A stretch of 15,987 nt of DNA, taken from the NCBI GenBank assembly GCA_937890045.1, contig CALBXV010000506.1, positions 1-15,987 on the forward strand, in the 5' to 3' direction. Below the pieces are notes generated by a model. That model was not told where the DNA came from. It made no database searches and saw nothing but the letters and a program-made list of their open reading frames with translations. The position numbers and the translations under genes are program-made. Each line of letters begins with the position of its first letter. Position 1 is the stretch's first letter. The DNA is from an uncultured archaeon (GTDB taxonomy: Archaea > Thermoproteota > Nitrososphaeria > Nitrososphaerales > CALBXV01). Shown piece after piece: positions 1-7,219 of this stretch.

Positions 1-343
1 ATGGTTCATCTACGGCTGATTGTTTATCACCCATCAATAAGGTTTTTAATCTCTGACATTTGTCATTAATCCTGAACCACAAGCCTGTAAGTGATAGCTT
101 CACTTCTTCTGGTGTTTGTAATTGTGTACCAACAGAAATATTACCTGGGCCATAATCATGTTGTTTATGTAGAAACAACTCATACTGAGCTCTTTGGATC
201 TTCTTAAACTCTTTGGTCATTTCAGGCCATTCTTCTTCCATCAAAGTAACAACTGACTTATCACCATTAGCATTACCATACGCTTCTTCTAACGACATAC
301 CTTTTCTTGTACTAGATTCTCTTATAACTTTTGCTTTTTTCAT
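1..343 (-). CDS. DUF1599-like phage protein (3' end outside window)
   Basis: This is a partial gene: it starts with ATG at 343 and about 114 codons are visible before the window edge. The start lies one base after the stop of the gp62-like gene, with a GGGA about 7 bases upstream, so the two are translationally coupled. The N-terminal half is charged. The second half carries a HDYGPGN stretch (about residues 72-78), then a segment ending in WFRINDKCQRLKTLL. That combination of an H-D-Y-G motif followed by an R-x-N-D-K-x-x-R-L helix recalls the DUF1599 family (from memory also called nucleotide modification associated domain 1), a small helical family common in phages and of unproven biochemistry. 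The family call rests on recognition of the motif only. Its place next to clamp-loader genes suggests a role near DNA or nucleotide metabolism, which is inference. Confidence 0.55.
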   Translation of the reverse strand, partial: MKKAKVIRESSTRKGMSLEEAYGNANGDKSVVTLMEEEWPEMTKEFKKIQRAQYELFLHKQHDYGPGNISVGTQLQTPEEVKLSLTGLWFRINDKCQRLKTLLMGDKQSAVDEP

Positions 344-344
344 T

Positions 345-770
345 TTATAATCCCATTTGTTTTAATTCTTTACTTGTGTAACCATATAGAGAAATCAATT
401 CTCTAATTTTATCTTTTGATAACAAATTTAAATAATCTTCTGATTCTGTTTGGCTAATTTGAAAGTATTCCGAAATTTTCTGAATGACTTGTGTATTATA
501 AATAGTACCTTTTTTCTTCTTAATATATTTTAAATATTGTTTACCTTTTGGTAATACGTTAGAATATACTAAATAAAGTTGTTTAGGTTTAAGATTTAAT
601 TTTTGAATCTCATTTACAAAATCTGTCCACTCCATTTTCATAGATAAGAATCTATGTATCATATAATTAGACCATTGCTTCTTCTCTGTTTCATTCAAAG
701 AATCCCAATACCCTTTGGTCTGTTTTTGAGTAATATGCGTGATGTGGTCGAATAGACCTTTATTTTTCAT
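345..770 (-). CDS. 62: Clamp-loader small subunit, T4 gp62-like
   Basis: This is a 141-residue, lysine-rich, probably all-helical protein. It resembles the small subunit of the T4-type clamp loader, which binds the gp44 ATPase ring and helps load the gp45 clamp on DNA. The visible pattern is an N-terminal W-S-N-Y-M-I-x-R-F-L-S-M-K segment (residues 33-45), a Y-L-V-Y-S-N-V-L-P-K-G-K-Q-Y-L-K-Y-I-K core (about 66-84) and a C-terminal helix with YGYTSKELKQMG. Marine T4-like gp62 proteins have the same order (short head, N-x-x-L-S helix, P-[KR]-G-K-[RQ] core, Y-G-Y tail) and similar length, shorter than T4's own 187 residues. The family diverges fast, so the call is by pattern and by the nearby gp43, gp44 and gp45. 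An AAAAGG sequence sits 9 bases before the ATG. It is unusual that 11.7 kb of other genes separate it from the gp44-like gene. No regA-like gene is seen beside it. Confidence 0.68.
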   Translation of the reverse strand: MKNKGLFDHITHITQKQTKGYWDSLNETEKKQWSNYMIHRFLSMKMEWTDFVNEIQKLNLKPKQLYLVYSNVLPKGKQYLKYIKKKKGTIYNTQVIQKISEYFQISQTESEDYLNLLSKDKIRELISLYGYTSKELKQMGL

Positions 771-796
771 AAATTAAAACCTTTTAAATAAATAGT

Positions 797-1465
797 TTAA
801 AAATCTTCAAACCCATCCAAAAACTTTTCATACCAATCATTAATTTTTGCATCAATTAATAATGTAACTCTCTTAGTATCACCGTCATTCCATAAACCAT
901 GTATTTTCTTCGCAAATGTAACGTGATACATTACTCCAGGTTTGAATTGTACCAATGTATAGAGTCCTTTAAATCTTTCTTTAAAATCCTTAAGCGATTT
1001 ACCATCTTTATCATAAGGAACTTCATCCGTCCAGTTGATGCCATTCTTTATTCCATCTTTTTCATAGAGTAATCTAATATCTTCTGGTATATAATCTAAA
1101 TCCGTTGCCGCCAACCAACAATCATCATTTGTAATAATGGGTATTTGAACTCTTTTTACATCCTCACCAATATCAGTATCTTCATGTAATCCATAAGATG
1201 AATGGGCATTTCTTCTCATTAATCTAAATCCAGTTATCTCTGTTTCGAAACTATCAAAGATTTCTTTAAAATATGGAGTGTAACCCAATACTCCCCTTAA
1301 TGGTACATTATTATGATGTTTTTTATGTGATTCTGCTATCTCATTAATACTCGGTAATGATATACAATGACCGAACGCTCCATCTTCATATTTAAATCGT
1401 TCTTCTACAAACTTTTTATCTTTATTTAATTTTTCTATATCGTATTTTTTACAATGACGTTTCAT
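797..1465 (-). CDS. Aspartyl/asparaginyl beta-hydroxylase-type 2OG-Fe(II) oxygenase
   Basis: This 222-residue protein has the double-stranded beta-helix signature of the Asp/Asn beta-hydroxylase family, which uses Fe(II), O2 and 2-oxoglutarate to hydroxylate a side chain. The iron-binding pair H94-x-D96 lies in a GLHEDTD stretch. R105 follows in KRVQIPI, and the distal histidine is H189 in KIHGLWNDGDTKRVTLLID, with N193 and the 2-oxoglutarate-binding R199 spaced as in the family. It has no signal peptide or membrane anchor, so it is cytoplasmic. The ATG overlaps the end of the upstream sulfotransferase gene by 17 bases, with AAAGGA 11 bases upstream. It is the last gene of the island before the gp62-like gene. 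The substrate is unknown; relatives act on protein, peptide or free amino-acid side chains. Together with the prolyl-hydroxylase-type gene two positions upstream it gives two different oxygenases in one transcription unit. Confidence 0.82.
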   Translation of the reverse strand: MKRHCKKYDIEKLNKDKKFVEERFKYEDGAFGHCISLPSINEIAESHKKHHNNVPLRGVLGYTPYFKEIFDSFETEITGFRLMRRNAHSSYGLHEDTDIGEDVKRVQIPIITNDDCWLAATDLDYIPEDIRLLYEKDGIKNGINWTDEVPYDKDGKSLKDFKERFKGLYTLVQFKPGVMYHVTFAKKIHGLWNDGDTKRVTLLIDAKINDWYEKFLDGFEDF

Positions 1466-2132
1466 AAATATTAAAATCCTTTGGCCAATAAACCTTTATT
1501 ATATCTTTAATTAAAATCCTATCTTCCTTTAAAAGTTTTTGTGATATATTTTCTACTGGTAAACCTTTTAAGTGAGTTTCGTTCCATATAGTATCAAAAT
1601 CTTCAATTTTAAAATTTCTCCAGTTTAAAAAATCAAAATAAGATTGTGAATCAGTTTCATCTTTTTTTCTATCATTAAAATAAACAAACCATTCTAAAAA
1701 ACTTCTCTCTTTACCACCAATGAAAAATTCTTTTTTTAGTTCTCCCTCGAAATCATATACACTTCCATCTGGCTGGTATATTATAGGAAATTCTCTTTGA
1801 CCAACTGCCCCCATTTTTCTAAAATTATATAACGATATTATTCTATCAATAGGATTTCTAAGTATAGTATAATACTTTACTTTTTGATTAGGAAAATATT
1901 CTTCCAAGCCATTGAAAACACCATGTCCAAAAACTATTTTAACTCTATCTAAATCTAAATATTTTAAATATGCTTTTATTCTTGAATGTGGTTCTATTTT
2001 ATTAAAACTTAAATCTTTAGGTATTTTACGAGTATATAACTCTAAATACTCATCCTCATTCAAATTAGATTTTATATATTCACCTACGGATGTCCCACCA
2101 CATTTCTGTATGTGTAATACGGCCTTTACCAA
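1449..2132 (-). CDS. Sulfotransferase family protein
   Basis: This is a PAPS-dependent sulfotransferase-like protein of 227 residues, counted from a TTG start at 2132. The N-terminus contains LHIQKCGGTS (residues 6-15), the 5'-phosphosulfate-binding loop typical of carbohydrate sulfotransferases (usual form H-I-P-K-T-G-G-T-S). The second landmark, YYTILRNPIDRIISLYNF, carries the R and S (R92, S100) that bind the 3'-phosphate of PAPS. The TTG start is preferred over the longer frame opening at 2156 because it lies 7 bases after a perfect AGGAGAGG and places the loop at the usual distance from the N-terminus. It overlaps the stop of the preceding oxygenase gene by 7 bases. The acceptor is not evident: sulfated glycans, peptides or small molecules are all possible. 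The loop has Q-K-C where P-K-T is common, a modest deviation seen in divergent members. Confidence 0.82.
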   Translation of the reverse strand: MVKAVLHIQKCGGTSVGEYIKSNLNEDEYLELYTRKIPKDLSFNKIEPHSRIKAYLKYLDLDRVKIVFGHGVFNGLEEYFPNQKVKYYTILRNPIDRIISLYNFRKMGAVGQREFPIIYQPDGSVYDFEGELKKEFFIGGKERSFLEWFVYFNDRKKDETDSQSYFDFLNWRNFKIEDFDTIWNETHLKGLPVENISQKLLKEDRILIKDIIKVYWPKDFNIYETSL

Positions 2133-2683
2133 TTTAATACCTCTCCTGTAAACCAAGTTACTAATTGTTTTCTAACTCCGAATGTTACTTCTGTAACTCT
2201 ATGTGGTACAATCATTGGTAATTGTACCATCTGGCCAATAGCCGGAGTTAATGTTTCTACATCATAAGAATCATCTTGACTATAAAAATTGCCCTTAGAT
2301 GAAATATTCCAATTGAATACTTGTAATTCTCCACCACCATAATCATCATTTAAATTAGTAGAGCAAGTTACTCTCTTTATCCCTCTACAGTCATCTACAT
2401 GCATCCCTACCTTATCCCCCTCATTATATACTTTCAATATCAATGGCCAGATTCCAGTACAATTGGCGAAGTTACCTATATCCATATTCCCATTTAATCT
2501 ATCGTATACCCACTCATCTGCCTTCACAACCACATCTTCTACATCATATTTATCAAACCCATTCATATATGATAATTCAAACTCCGGTGATAATTTTTTA
2601 CGTTTGATTAATTCGGTATCCATTTTTAATATTTCATTACACTCATCTTTAGTGAAAATTGTTTTTACTATATACTTATCCAT
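2126..2683 (-). CDS. Prolyl 4-hydroxylase-type 2OG-Fe(II) oxygenase
   Basis: This 185-residue protein is a compact 2-oxoglutarate/Fe(II) dioxygenase of the P4Hc (PKHD) type. The iron triad is visible as H95-x-D97 in KVGMHVDD and H161 in VPHRVTEVTFGVRKQLVTWF; R171, ten residues after the distal histidine, should bind the 2-oxoglutarate carboxylate. A G-G-G-E-L segment (117-120) lies where the family has its G-G-E-L strand. There is no secretion signal. It starts at ATG 2683, 9 bases after GGGGAG, and overlaps the end of the AmpG-like permease gene by 8 bases. Phage P4H-type enzymes are common in marine myoviruses but their substrates are mostly undefined. In this context, beside a permease, a sulfotransferase and a second oxygenase, a tailoring role on a peptide or glycan-linked product is a reasonable guess, as is hydroxylation of a phage structural protein. 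Confidence 0.87.
   Translation of the reverse strand: MDKYIVKTIFTKDECNEILKMDTELIKRKKLSPEFELSYMNGFDKYDVEDVVVKADEWVYDRLNGNMDIGNFANCTGIWPLILKVYNEGDKVGMHVDDCRGIKRVTCSTNLNDDYGGGELQVFNWNISSKGNFYSQDDSYDVETLTPAIGQMVQLPMIVPHRVTEVTFGVRKQLVTWFTGEVLNW
2140..2147 (-). promoter_or_regulatory. Ribosome-binding site deciding the sulfotransferase TTG start
   Basis: The reverse strand reads AGGAGAGG, then 7 bases, then TTG at 2132. This is the strongest Shine-Dalgarno match of the island and sits inside the coding end of the oxygenase gene. It supports initiation at TTG 2132 instead of 2156, where nothing similar is found. Confidence 0.75.
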
Positions 2684-3878
2684 TTGCTTTATCTCCCCTA
2701 TCTATAAATTTTATCAATATTAAACCAGGAATTGCAATTAAAGTACAAAATATAAAAAAGTATTCCCAACCTATTGACTCTACTAAAAATCCTGTTTGTG
2801 ATGTAAATATAGTTCTTGGTATTGCTACAAAACTTGATAATAAAGCATATTGAGTACCTGTAAACTTTATATTAGTAAGTAGAGCAATATATGATATAAA
2901 TACGGCAGTTCCTAAACCAGAACAAAAACTCTCAAATGATCCTACTGAACAAAGTAAAATTAGATTTGGTTCTACCCAACTCAATATAACATATCCAAAA
3001 GTAGATACCATTTGTAATATACCAAAATAAAATAATCCCTTCATTATATTATTATACTTTACTAACAAAATTCCACCGACAAAACTTCCAAGAAGTGTCA
3101 TCCAAGTACCTATAAACTTCATATATCCAATTTGAGATTTAGTATATTCTAAATCCAAATAATAAGGTACACTCATAAAAAAAGCTAACATATCACCAAT
3201 TTTGTAAATAAAAATAAATGCTAATATAATCAATGCTTTATTCTTACGAAAATAATCTATAAAAGGTTCAATTATTGATTCTCTTGATTTAATAATAAAA
3301 TCGCCTTCATCAGAAATCAAAGTAGTAATTATTCCTACCACCATAAGCCCTGATAAACACAAATACACCAAATTAAAAGATATACTGTCCGATAAAATAA
3401 ATCCTACTGAACCAACAACTGCCATTGCCACTCTATAACCAATTATATATACAGAAGATGCTAATGGTAAGTGTTTTTCAGATACGTTCTCTCTACGATA
3501 TGCATCAATCAATATATCTTGTGTTGCTGATAAGAATGTTAATCCTAAACACAACATTACCAAACCAGTTAATTGGCTCGTAATATCAATGTATGAAATT
3601 CCAAGTATTGTTACTATAATTAATATTTGACTTACTAACAACCACCCACGGCGTCTACCTAAAAATGGTAATGAAAATCTATCCAAGAATGGAGCCCATA
3701 AAAACTTTAGAGAATATGGTATACCAACTAACCCAAACAACCCTATAGTAGATAAATCTATTCCAGATTCTTTCATCCAAGCTTGCAGTATTGAAATAGT
3801 CATCAACAACGGAACCCCTGCCGAGAACCCCATTAAAAAACTGATCAGCACTTCTTTATTTAGATAATCTTTAATCAT
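2676..3878 (-). CDS. ampG: AmpG-like muropeptide permease (MFS)
   Basis: This is a 400-residue polytopic membrane protein of the major facilitator superfamily, with about 12 hydrophobic spans. It closely follows the AmpG family, whose bacterial members import GlcNAc-1,6-anhydroMurNAc-peptides from the periplasm for cell-wall recycling. The AmpG-type landmarks occur in order: FSAGVPLLMT near residue 18, LQAWM (31-35), G-L-F-G-L-V-G with KFLWAPFLDR (58-67), GRRRGWL (74-80), SATQDI, IGYR, YKIGDMLAFF, GILQ, and a late FTGTQYALLSS segment. Its length fits the 12-helix members; Escherichia coli AmpG is longer because of two extra C-terminal helices. Translation starts at ATG 3878, overlapping the stop of the PP-loop gene, with no clear ribosome-binding site, which suggests coupling. 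An AmpG relative is very unusual in a phage. It could import muropeptides released by the phage or host, or be repurposed for another amino-sugar or peptide-like solute. Confidence 0.88.
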   Translation of the reverse strand: MIKDYLNKEVLISFLMGFSAGVPLLMTISILQAWMKESGIDLSTIGLFGLVGIPYSLKFLWAPFLDRFSLPFLGRRRGWLLVSQILIIVTILGISYIDITSQLTGLVMLCLGLTFLSATQDILIDAYRRENVSEKHLPLASSVYIIGYRVAMAVVGSVGFILSDSISFNLVYLCLSGLMVVGIITTLISDEGDFIIKSRESIIEPFIDYFRKNKALIILAFIFIYKIGDMLAFFMSVPYYLDLEYTKSQIGYMKFIGTWMTLLGSFVGGILLVKYNNIMKGLFYFGILQMVSTFGYVILSWVEPNLILLCSVGSFESFCSGLGTAVFISYIALLTNIKFTGTQYALLSSFVAIPRTIFTSQTGFLVESIGWEYFFIFCTLIAIPGLILIKFIDRGDKANG

Positions 3879-4674
3879 TCAATATATCGTTATAATTATT
3901 TTTTCTATTAAGAATTTCAAACTCCCCATCTTTATAATATTTTATAACTTCATCAGTAGAATCAATGTAATCATAATGGCAGCAGTTAATAATGTCACCA
4001 CTATAATCTACCACACCACCACACGTATCCCCATTTGATTTTGGCCACCTACAAGACCAAGTATTTTCAAGTATATTTGTAAAACCGTACTTTTGGGAGT
4101 CTCTAATCATATCCACTCTCCAAGTTTCGAACAGAGGTATATATAAATTTTTTAAAATTTCCAATTCAGGAATTTTATCAAATGACACCGTGAAATTTTC
4201 TGTTAAATTTTCATTTATTAATTTTGATTCCGGCTTATCACGGTCGATTCGTTTATTATTAGAATCTATTCCATATTCAAATATTTCATTCTTATGTAAT
4301 GAATATTGTATCATATATAGTATTTGATCCACCAATCTCCTCCTATACTGATAGTTCTCATGTAAAAATCTTAACTTTTTATAGACTTCTTTATTTATTG
4401 GAAATTCTTCTACTAATATAGTTGGTGGAAATAGACTTTCTGTATAAGGAAATTGTTTAATTATCATTTCCCTTAACTTTTCCACAACCTTAACTTCCAC
4501 CTCTCTACTATCTCTACCTAACGGATAAGGTGGGTAATAACCATCACACGGGAAATTTAAATAATAAGTTTGAATTGGGACTTTATCGATTAACAATCTC
4601 TTACATACTAAGTATGTAGAATCTATTCCAGCAGACCAAAAAATATTATGTATAACTTCTTTTCCCAAATACAT
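3871..4674 (-). CDS. PP-loop ATPase, QueC-like
   Basis: This 267-residue protein has the N-terminal pyrophosphatase loop of the PP-loop (adenine nucleotide alpha-hydrolase) superfamily: FWSAGIDSTYL near residues 12-22, a variant of S-G-G-x-D-S. These enzymes adenylate a carboxylate, amide or thiol acceptor. The C-terminal part has an ENTWSCRWP segment followed by TCGG and INCCHY; this T-x-S-C ... C-G-G ... C-C arrangement resembles the zinc site of QueC, the 7-cyano-7-deazaguanine synthase, and the LFETWRVDMI helix before it also matches QueC layout. A long insert (about residues 95-160) is not QueC-like, so the true substrate may differ. It overlaps the radical SAM gene upstream by 29 bases and the permease gene downstream by 8. 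The ATG is poorly supported by a ribosome-binding site, but the loop must stay, so the start is wrong by at most about ten residues. Confidence 0.62.
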   Translation of the reverse strand: MYLGKEVIHNIFWSAGIDSTYLVCKRLLIDKVPIQTYYLNFPCDGYYPPYPLGRDSREVEVKVVEKLREMIIKQFPYTESLFPPTILVEEFPINKEVYKKLRFLHENYQYRRRLVDQILYMIQYSLHKNEIFEYGIDSNNKRIDRDKPESKLINENLTENFTVSFDKIPELEILKNLYIPLFETWRVDMIRDSQKYGFTNILENTWSCRWPKSNGDTCGGVVDYSGDIINCCHYDYIDSTDEVIKYYKDGEFEILNRKNNYNDILND

Positions 4675-5587
4675 CTTTATCTAAAACCTTTTCTCGTTTA
4701 TCATCATAAGCAGGACACATATTACATATATCCTCTTCGTCCCGTCTCATCCAATTTACCATTTCTTCAAGAGTTACATCACCACTTAAAGGTTTATATT
4801 TAAGATATGGTATCCATTTTGGATGATTCTGTAAACCAAATTTTGTTAACGCATCTTTTAAATATGCAATAGGTGGACATTTCCATAATTTATTTTCATA
4901 CAACTGAATATTTGCAACTCCACCATTCGCCCAAGAGCATTGACAAATCTCCCAACTTTTTCTGGGTTCATTATCTTCAAAAGGTCTCATAGTTACACCA
5001 TGTCCTTTATATTGTTTTCTCCAAATACCGTCATTGTGAATTCTTCCACCACCCAAAGCCACAGCGTCAGTACCAGTCCACCCAAAACCTTCAGTATAAT
5101 CATAAGATCTGTAATCTAATCCTTCATCAGACCACCTTCGTAGTTTTTCTTTCAATGGATTAAGTTTATCAAGATATTTCTTTTCTTTAGAATGTTCTGT
5201 TAATTTTAAAACTATTTTATTATCAATTAAAACATCTTTTAAATTTTTATGTTTATGTAGATAAGTTCCGTTTGTAAAAAGTATAATATTATTATCTGGA
5301 GTATATTTTCTTGATAACTTTAGTATATCAACTAAATGCCTATTAAGTGTAGGTTCTCCACCTAATAAACGAACTTCTAATTTCAATTGGTTAAATTTAT
5401 CACACCAAGTTTTTAAATATTCTTCGAACCTTTCGACTCCTAAATAACCACCAATTTTATAATTTGAATAATGATCACAACCATTACAAAAAAAATTGCA
5501 CATATTAGTTAAATGTATATTTGCACAATAATCAAATGGTTTTTTATATTTATATGGTTTATCTTTATTATCTCTAATATAATCCAC
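4646..5587 (-). CDS. Radical SAM enzyme with SPASM-like C-terminus
   Basis: This is a radical S-adenosylmethionine enzyme of 313 residues. The [4Fe-4S] cluster motif is C30-x3-C34-x2-C37 (MCNFFCNGCDHYSN), preceded by a beta strand (IHLTNM), and the SAM-binding GGEP is at residues 76-79. The C-terminal third adds cysteines in ICQCSW, LWKCPPI and ICNMCPAY, as in SPASM or twitch domains that hold extra clusters in peptide-modifying enzymes. It lacks the long insertion in the cluster loop seen in QueE, so it should not be called QueE in spite of the QueC-like neighbour. The GTG at 5587, 7 bases after TAGGT, is the likely start. It follows the 520-residue protein by 26 bases. Radical SAM/SPASM proteins install C-C, C-S or epimerized bonds on ribosomal peptides or modify sugars; the substrate here is not visible. 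Confidence 0.85.
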   Translation of the reverse strand: MDYIRDNKDKPYKYKKPFDYCANIHLTNMCNFFCNGCDHYSNYKIGGYLGVERFEEYLKTWCDKFNQLKLEVRLLGGEPTLNRHLVDILKLSRKYTPDNNIILFTNGTYLHKHKNLKDVLIDNKIVLKLTEHSKEKKYLDKLNPLKEKLRRWSDEGLDYRSYDYTEGFGWTGTDAVALGGGRIHNDGIWRKQYKGHGVTMRPFEDNEPRKSWEICQCSWANGGVANIQLYENKLWKCPPIAYLKDALTKFGLQNHPKWIPYLKYKPLSGDVTLEEMVNWMRRDEEDICNMCPAYDDKREKVLDKDVFGKRSYT

Positions 5588-5613
5588 TTACAACCTATAA
5601 TTAACTATTTTAT

Positions 5614-7176
5614 TTAATATTCCCACAATGAAGAACTGCGTTGTGTTACCATTTGAGTTAATATATTTTCAGTATACTGTGCTACATTAGTACTATAATT
5701 AGACCAATTGTATGTAGTTCCACTGGCAATATTATATGATAATAAATCCATTTCTTGTTTATGTGCATCTGATCCAGAATATGCCCCAGTATACGATGCC
5801 TTATCTGGTTCGGAAATCGCATACATTCTATTTTCAAACAATACCAACTTATCATCACAAAATAAAGACCTATTATAAGAAGTTGAATCCGATCCACTTC
5901 CTGCAGATTGTAAATGAACTAACTCTTGATTCGATGTTGTATCCACACTACCTACAGTTCCTTCACCCATCGATGAGCTAACATACACATCACCAACCAC
6001 TACATCCGAAGCCTTTGTTATTTCCCAGGTTTCCCCACTCTTAATTGGAATTAAAGCACTGCTATCAAAAACTGTTCCATCAATAGTTACACATTCCTCA
6101 CTATAATCTGAATAAAATATAAACTTATTACTTCCAGTAGTAAAATTAAAACTACCTGTTTGTGAAGTATAAGAGTCAATTCTTGTAGTGGGTGTATTAT
6201 AATTGACATCATCTAAATCTAAACTGTCTATTTTTACAGCCTTAACTTCATCATTGGCCAATGACTCAGTTACACTAGATAAATGTATTTCTAACGGTGT
6301 TTTAGTACTACCATCTACTAATGTAATCTCTGTATTTTCACCACAAACGCCTGCATATATTAATTTATTTTTTAACTTTAAATCTTTATTAGAATAATCA
6401 GTAAGTGTGGTTCTTCTAAATGAAATGCATTCATCACCAACATTTCTATGACTACTAATTGGAATTACGGTACCATCATCCGTTAACACTACTTTATAAT
6501 TAATATCTCCTACAAAGTATCCCCATTTATTGTTATCTGGTGGATAGTATTTTTCAACAAATGATACTGCCTCATTTGACGCAGATATAGTAGTATTATT
6601 ATCACCTGACTCATGAAATGCAAGACCAGTTGACATATCTGCAGTAGGTACTTTCCAGACAAAATCTGGAATTCCTGCAGCATTATTAGATGCAATTTCA
6701 TCAGATCCTACTTCTGGCATCAAACTTCCACTACCAATTCCACTTACAAAATTTAAAAGATTTTCTTTATTAACTGCATAATAATCTAATTTACTATTTA
6801 CATTTGCACAAACTCTTAAATCTAATGTAGTACCACTATCTATTTCATCTAACCCAGACAAGTATGCATTTGAATCTAGGTATATTGAAGCAGAAATATC
6901 GTGCGTAGCTAGACTTGAGGAAAGTTTTGAAAAAACTTCATCTGATACGGCTTTGAAAGTATTAGACTTCCAATCTGTTGCATAATATGCGTTAGCGCTA
7001 TGATGTAATTTAACTTCAGTTAAGCTTTGATCTGAACAATACTGTGCTAATGCATCAAAATCAAAATTATATTCTGGTCTGCTATATCCACCCATAGATA
7101 CATCTGTATTTATTTCTAGTAATTTTAATGAACCGTCTGACGCAATCCAATCAAAACTAACTACTGTACTTTTCAT
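5614..7176 (-). CDS. Large protein with permuted ATP-grasp-like and Hint-like regions
   Basis: This 520-residue protein is rich in Ser, Thr and Asp and poor in Lys, unlike its lysine-rich neighbours; this composition is typical of virion-exposed proteins of marine phages. The N-terminus, SFDWIASDGSLKLLEINTD, resembles the metal-binding strand pair of circularly permuted ATP-grasp enzymes (the DG...LLE-x-N motif). It is followed by IPDFVWKVP with K175, STGLAF, VEKYYPPD (206-213) and NYKVVLTDDGTVIPISSHRN (226-245), all in the order expected for that fold. From about residue 277, VCGENTEITLVDGSTKTPLEI looks like the opening block of a Hint (intein/Hedgehog) module, and WEITKASDVVVGDVYV (384-399) like its second conserved block; a clear splicing histidine-asparagine end is not seen, so splicing is unlikely. 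The start ATG is 8 bases after TGGAGA. It may be a structural or adhesin-type protein, or an amide-bond ligase of the neighbouring pathway. Both domain calls are by eye. Confidence 0.5.
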   Translation of the reverse strand: MKSTVVSFDWIASDGSLKLLEINTDVSMGGYSRPEYNFDFDALAQYCSDQSLTEVKLHHSANAYYATDWKSNTFKAVSDEVFSKLSSSLATHDISASIYLDSNAYLSGLDEIDSGTTLDLRVCANVNSKLDYYAVNKENLLNFVSGIGSGSLMPEVGSDEIASNNAAGIPDFVWKVPTADMSTGLAFHESGDNNTTISASNEAVSFVEKYYPPDNNKWGYFVGDINYKVVLTDDGTVIPISSHRNVGDECISFRRTTLTDYSNKDLKLKNKLIYAGVCGENTEITLVDGSTKTPLEIHLSSVTESLANDEVKAVKIDSLDLDDVNYNTPTTRIDSYTSQTGSFNFTTGSNKFIFYSDYSEECVTIDGTVFDSSALIPIKSGETWEITKASDVVVGDVYVSSSMGEGTVGSVDTTSNQELVHLQSAGSGSDSTSYNRSLFCDDKLVLFENRMYAISEPDKASYTGAYSGSDAHKQEMDLLSYNIASGTTYNWSNYSTNVAQYTENILTQMVTQRSSSLWEY

Positions 7177-7219
7177 ATTTAATTCTCCAGTAAATGTCGC
7201 TATATATTAATAAATATCA

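Noticed and set aside
1912..2723. Plus-strand open frames opposite the sulfotransferase and oxygenase genes
   Set aside because: They lie antisense to genes with clear catalytic motifs, show low-complexity composition without recognisable domains, and have no ribosome-binding site.
4646..5587. Radical SAM gene as QueE (queuosine pathway)
   Set aside because: It has an ordinary C-x3-C-x2-C loop and extra C-terminal cysteines; QueE has a modified cluster loop and no SPASM-like tail.
5682..5981. Open frames in other phases inside the 520-residue gene
   Set aside because: They are out-of-phase shadows; the long frame has a strong ribosome-binding site and coherent sequence, while these are rich in hydrophobic and His/Tyr residues typical of frame-shifted reading.
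5614..7176. Active intein in the 520-residue protein
   Set aside because: Hint-like blocks are seen, but no terminal His-Asn followed by Cys, Ser or Thr in the right place and no homing endonuclease; the protein is not an interrupted host gene.
7177..7219. A+T-rich spacer before the 520-residue gene as a promoter
   Set aside because: The late-box-like string there reads on the plus strand, and on the coding strand no convincing -10/-35 pair or late box is present; only the ribosome-binding site is clear.
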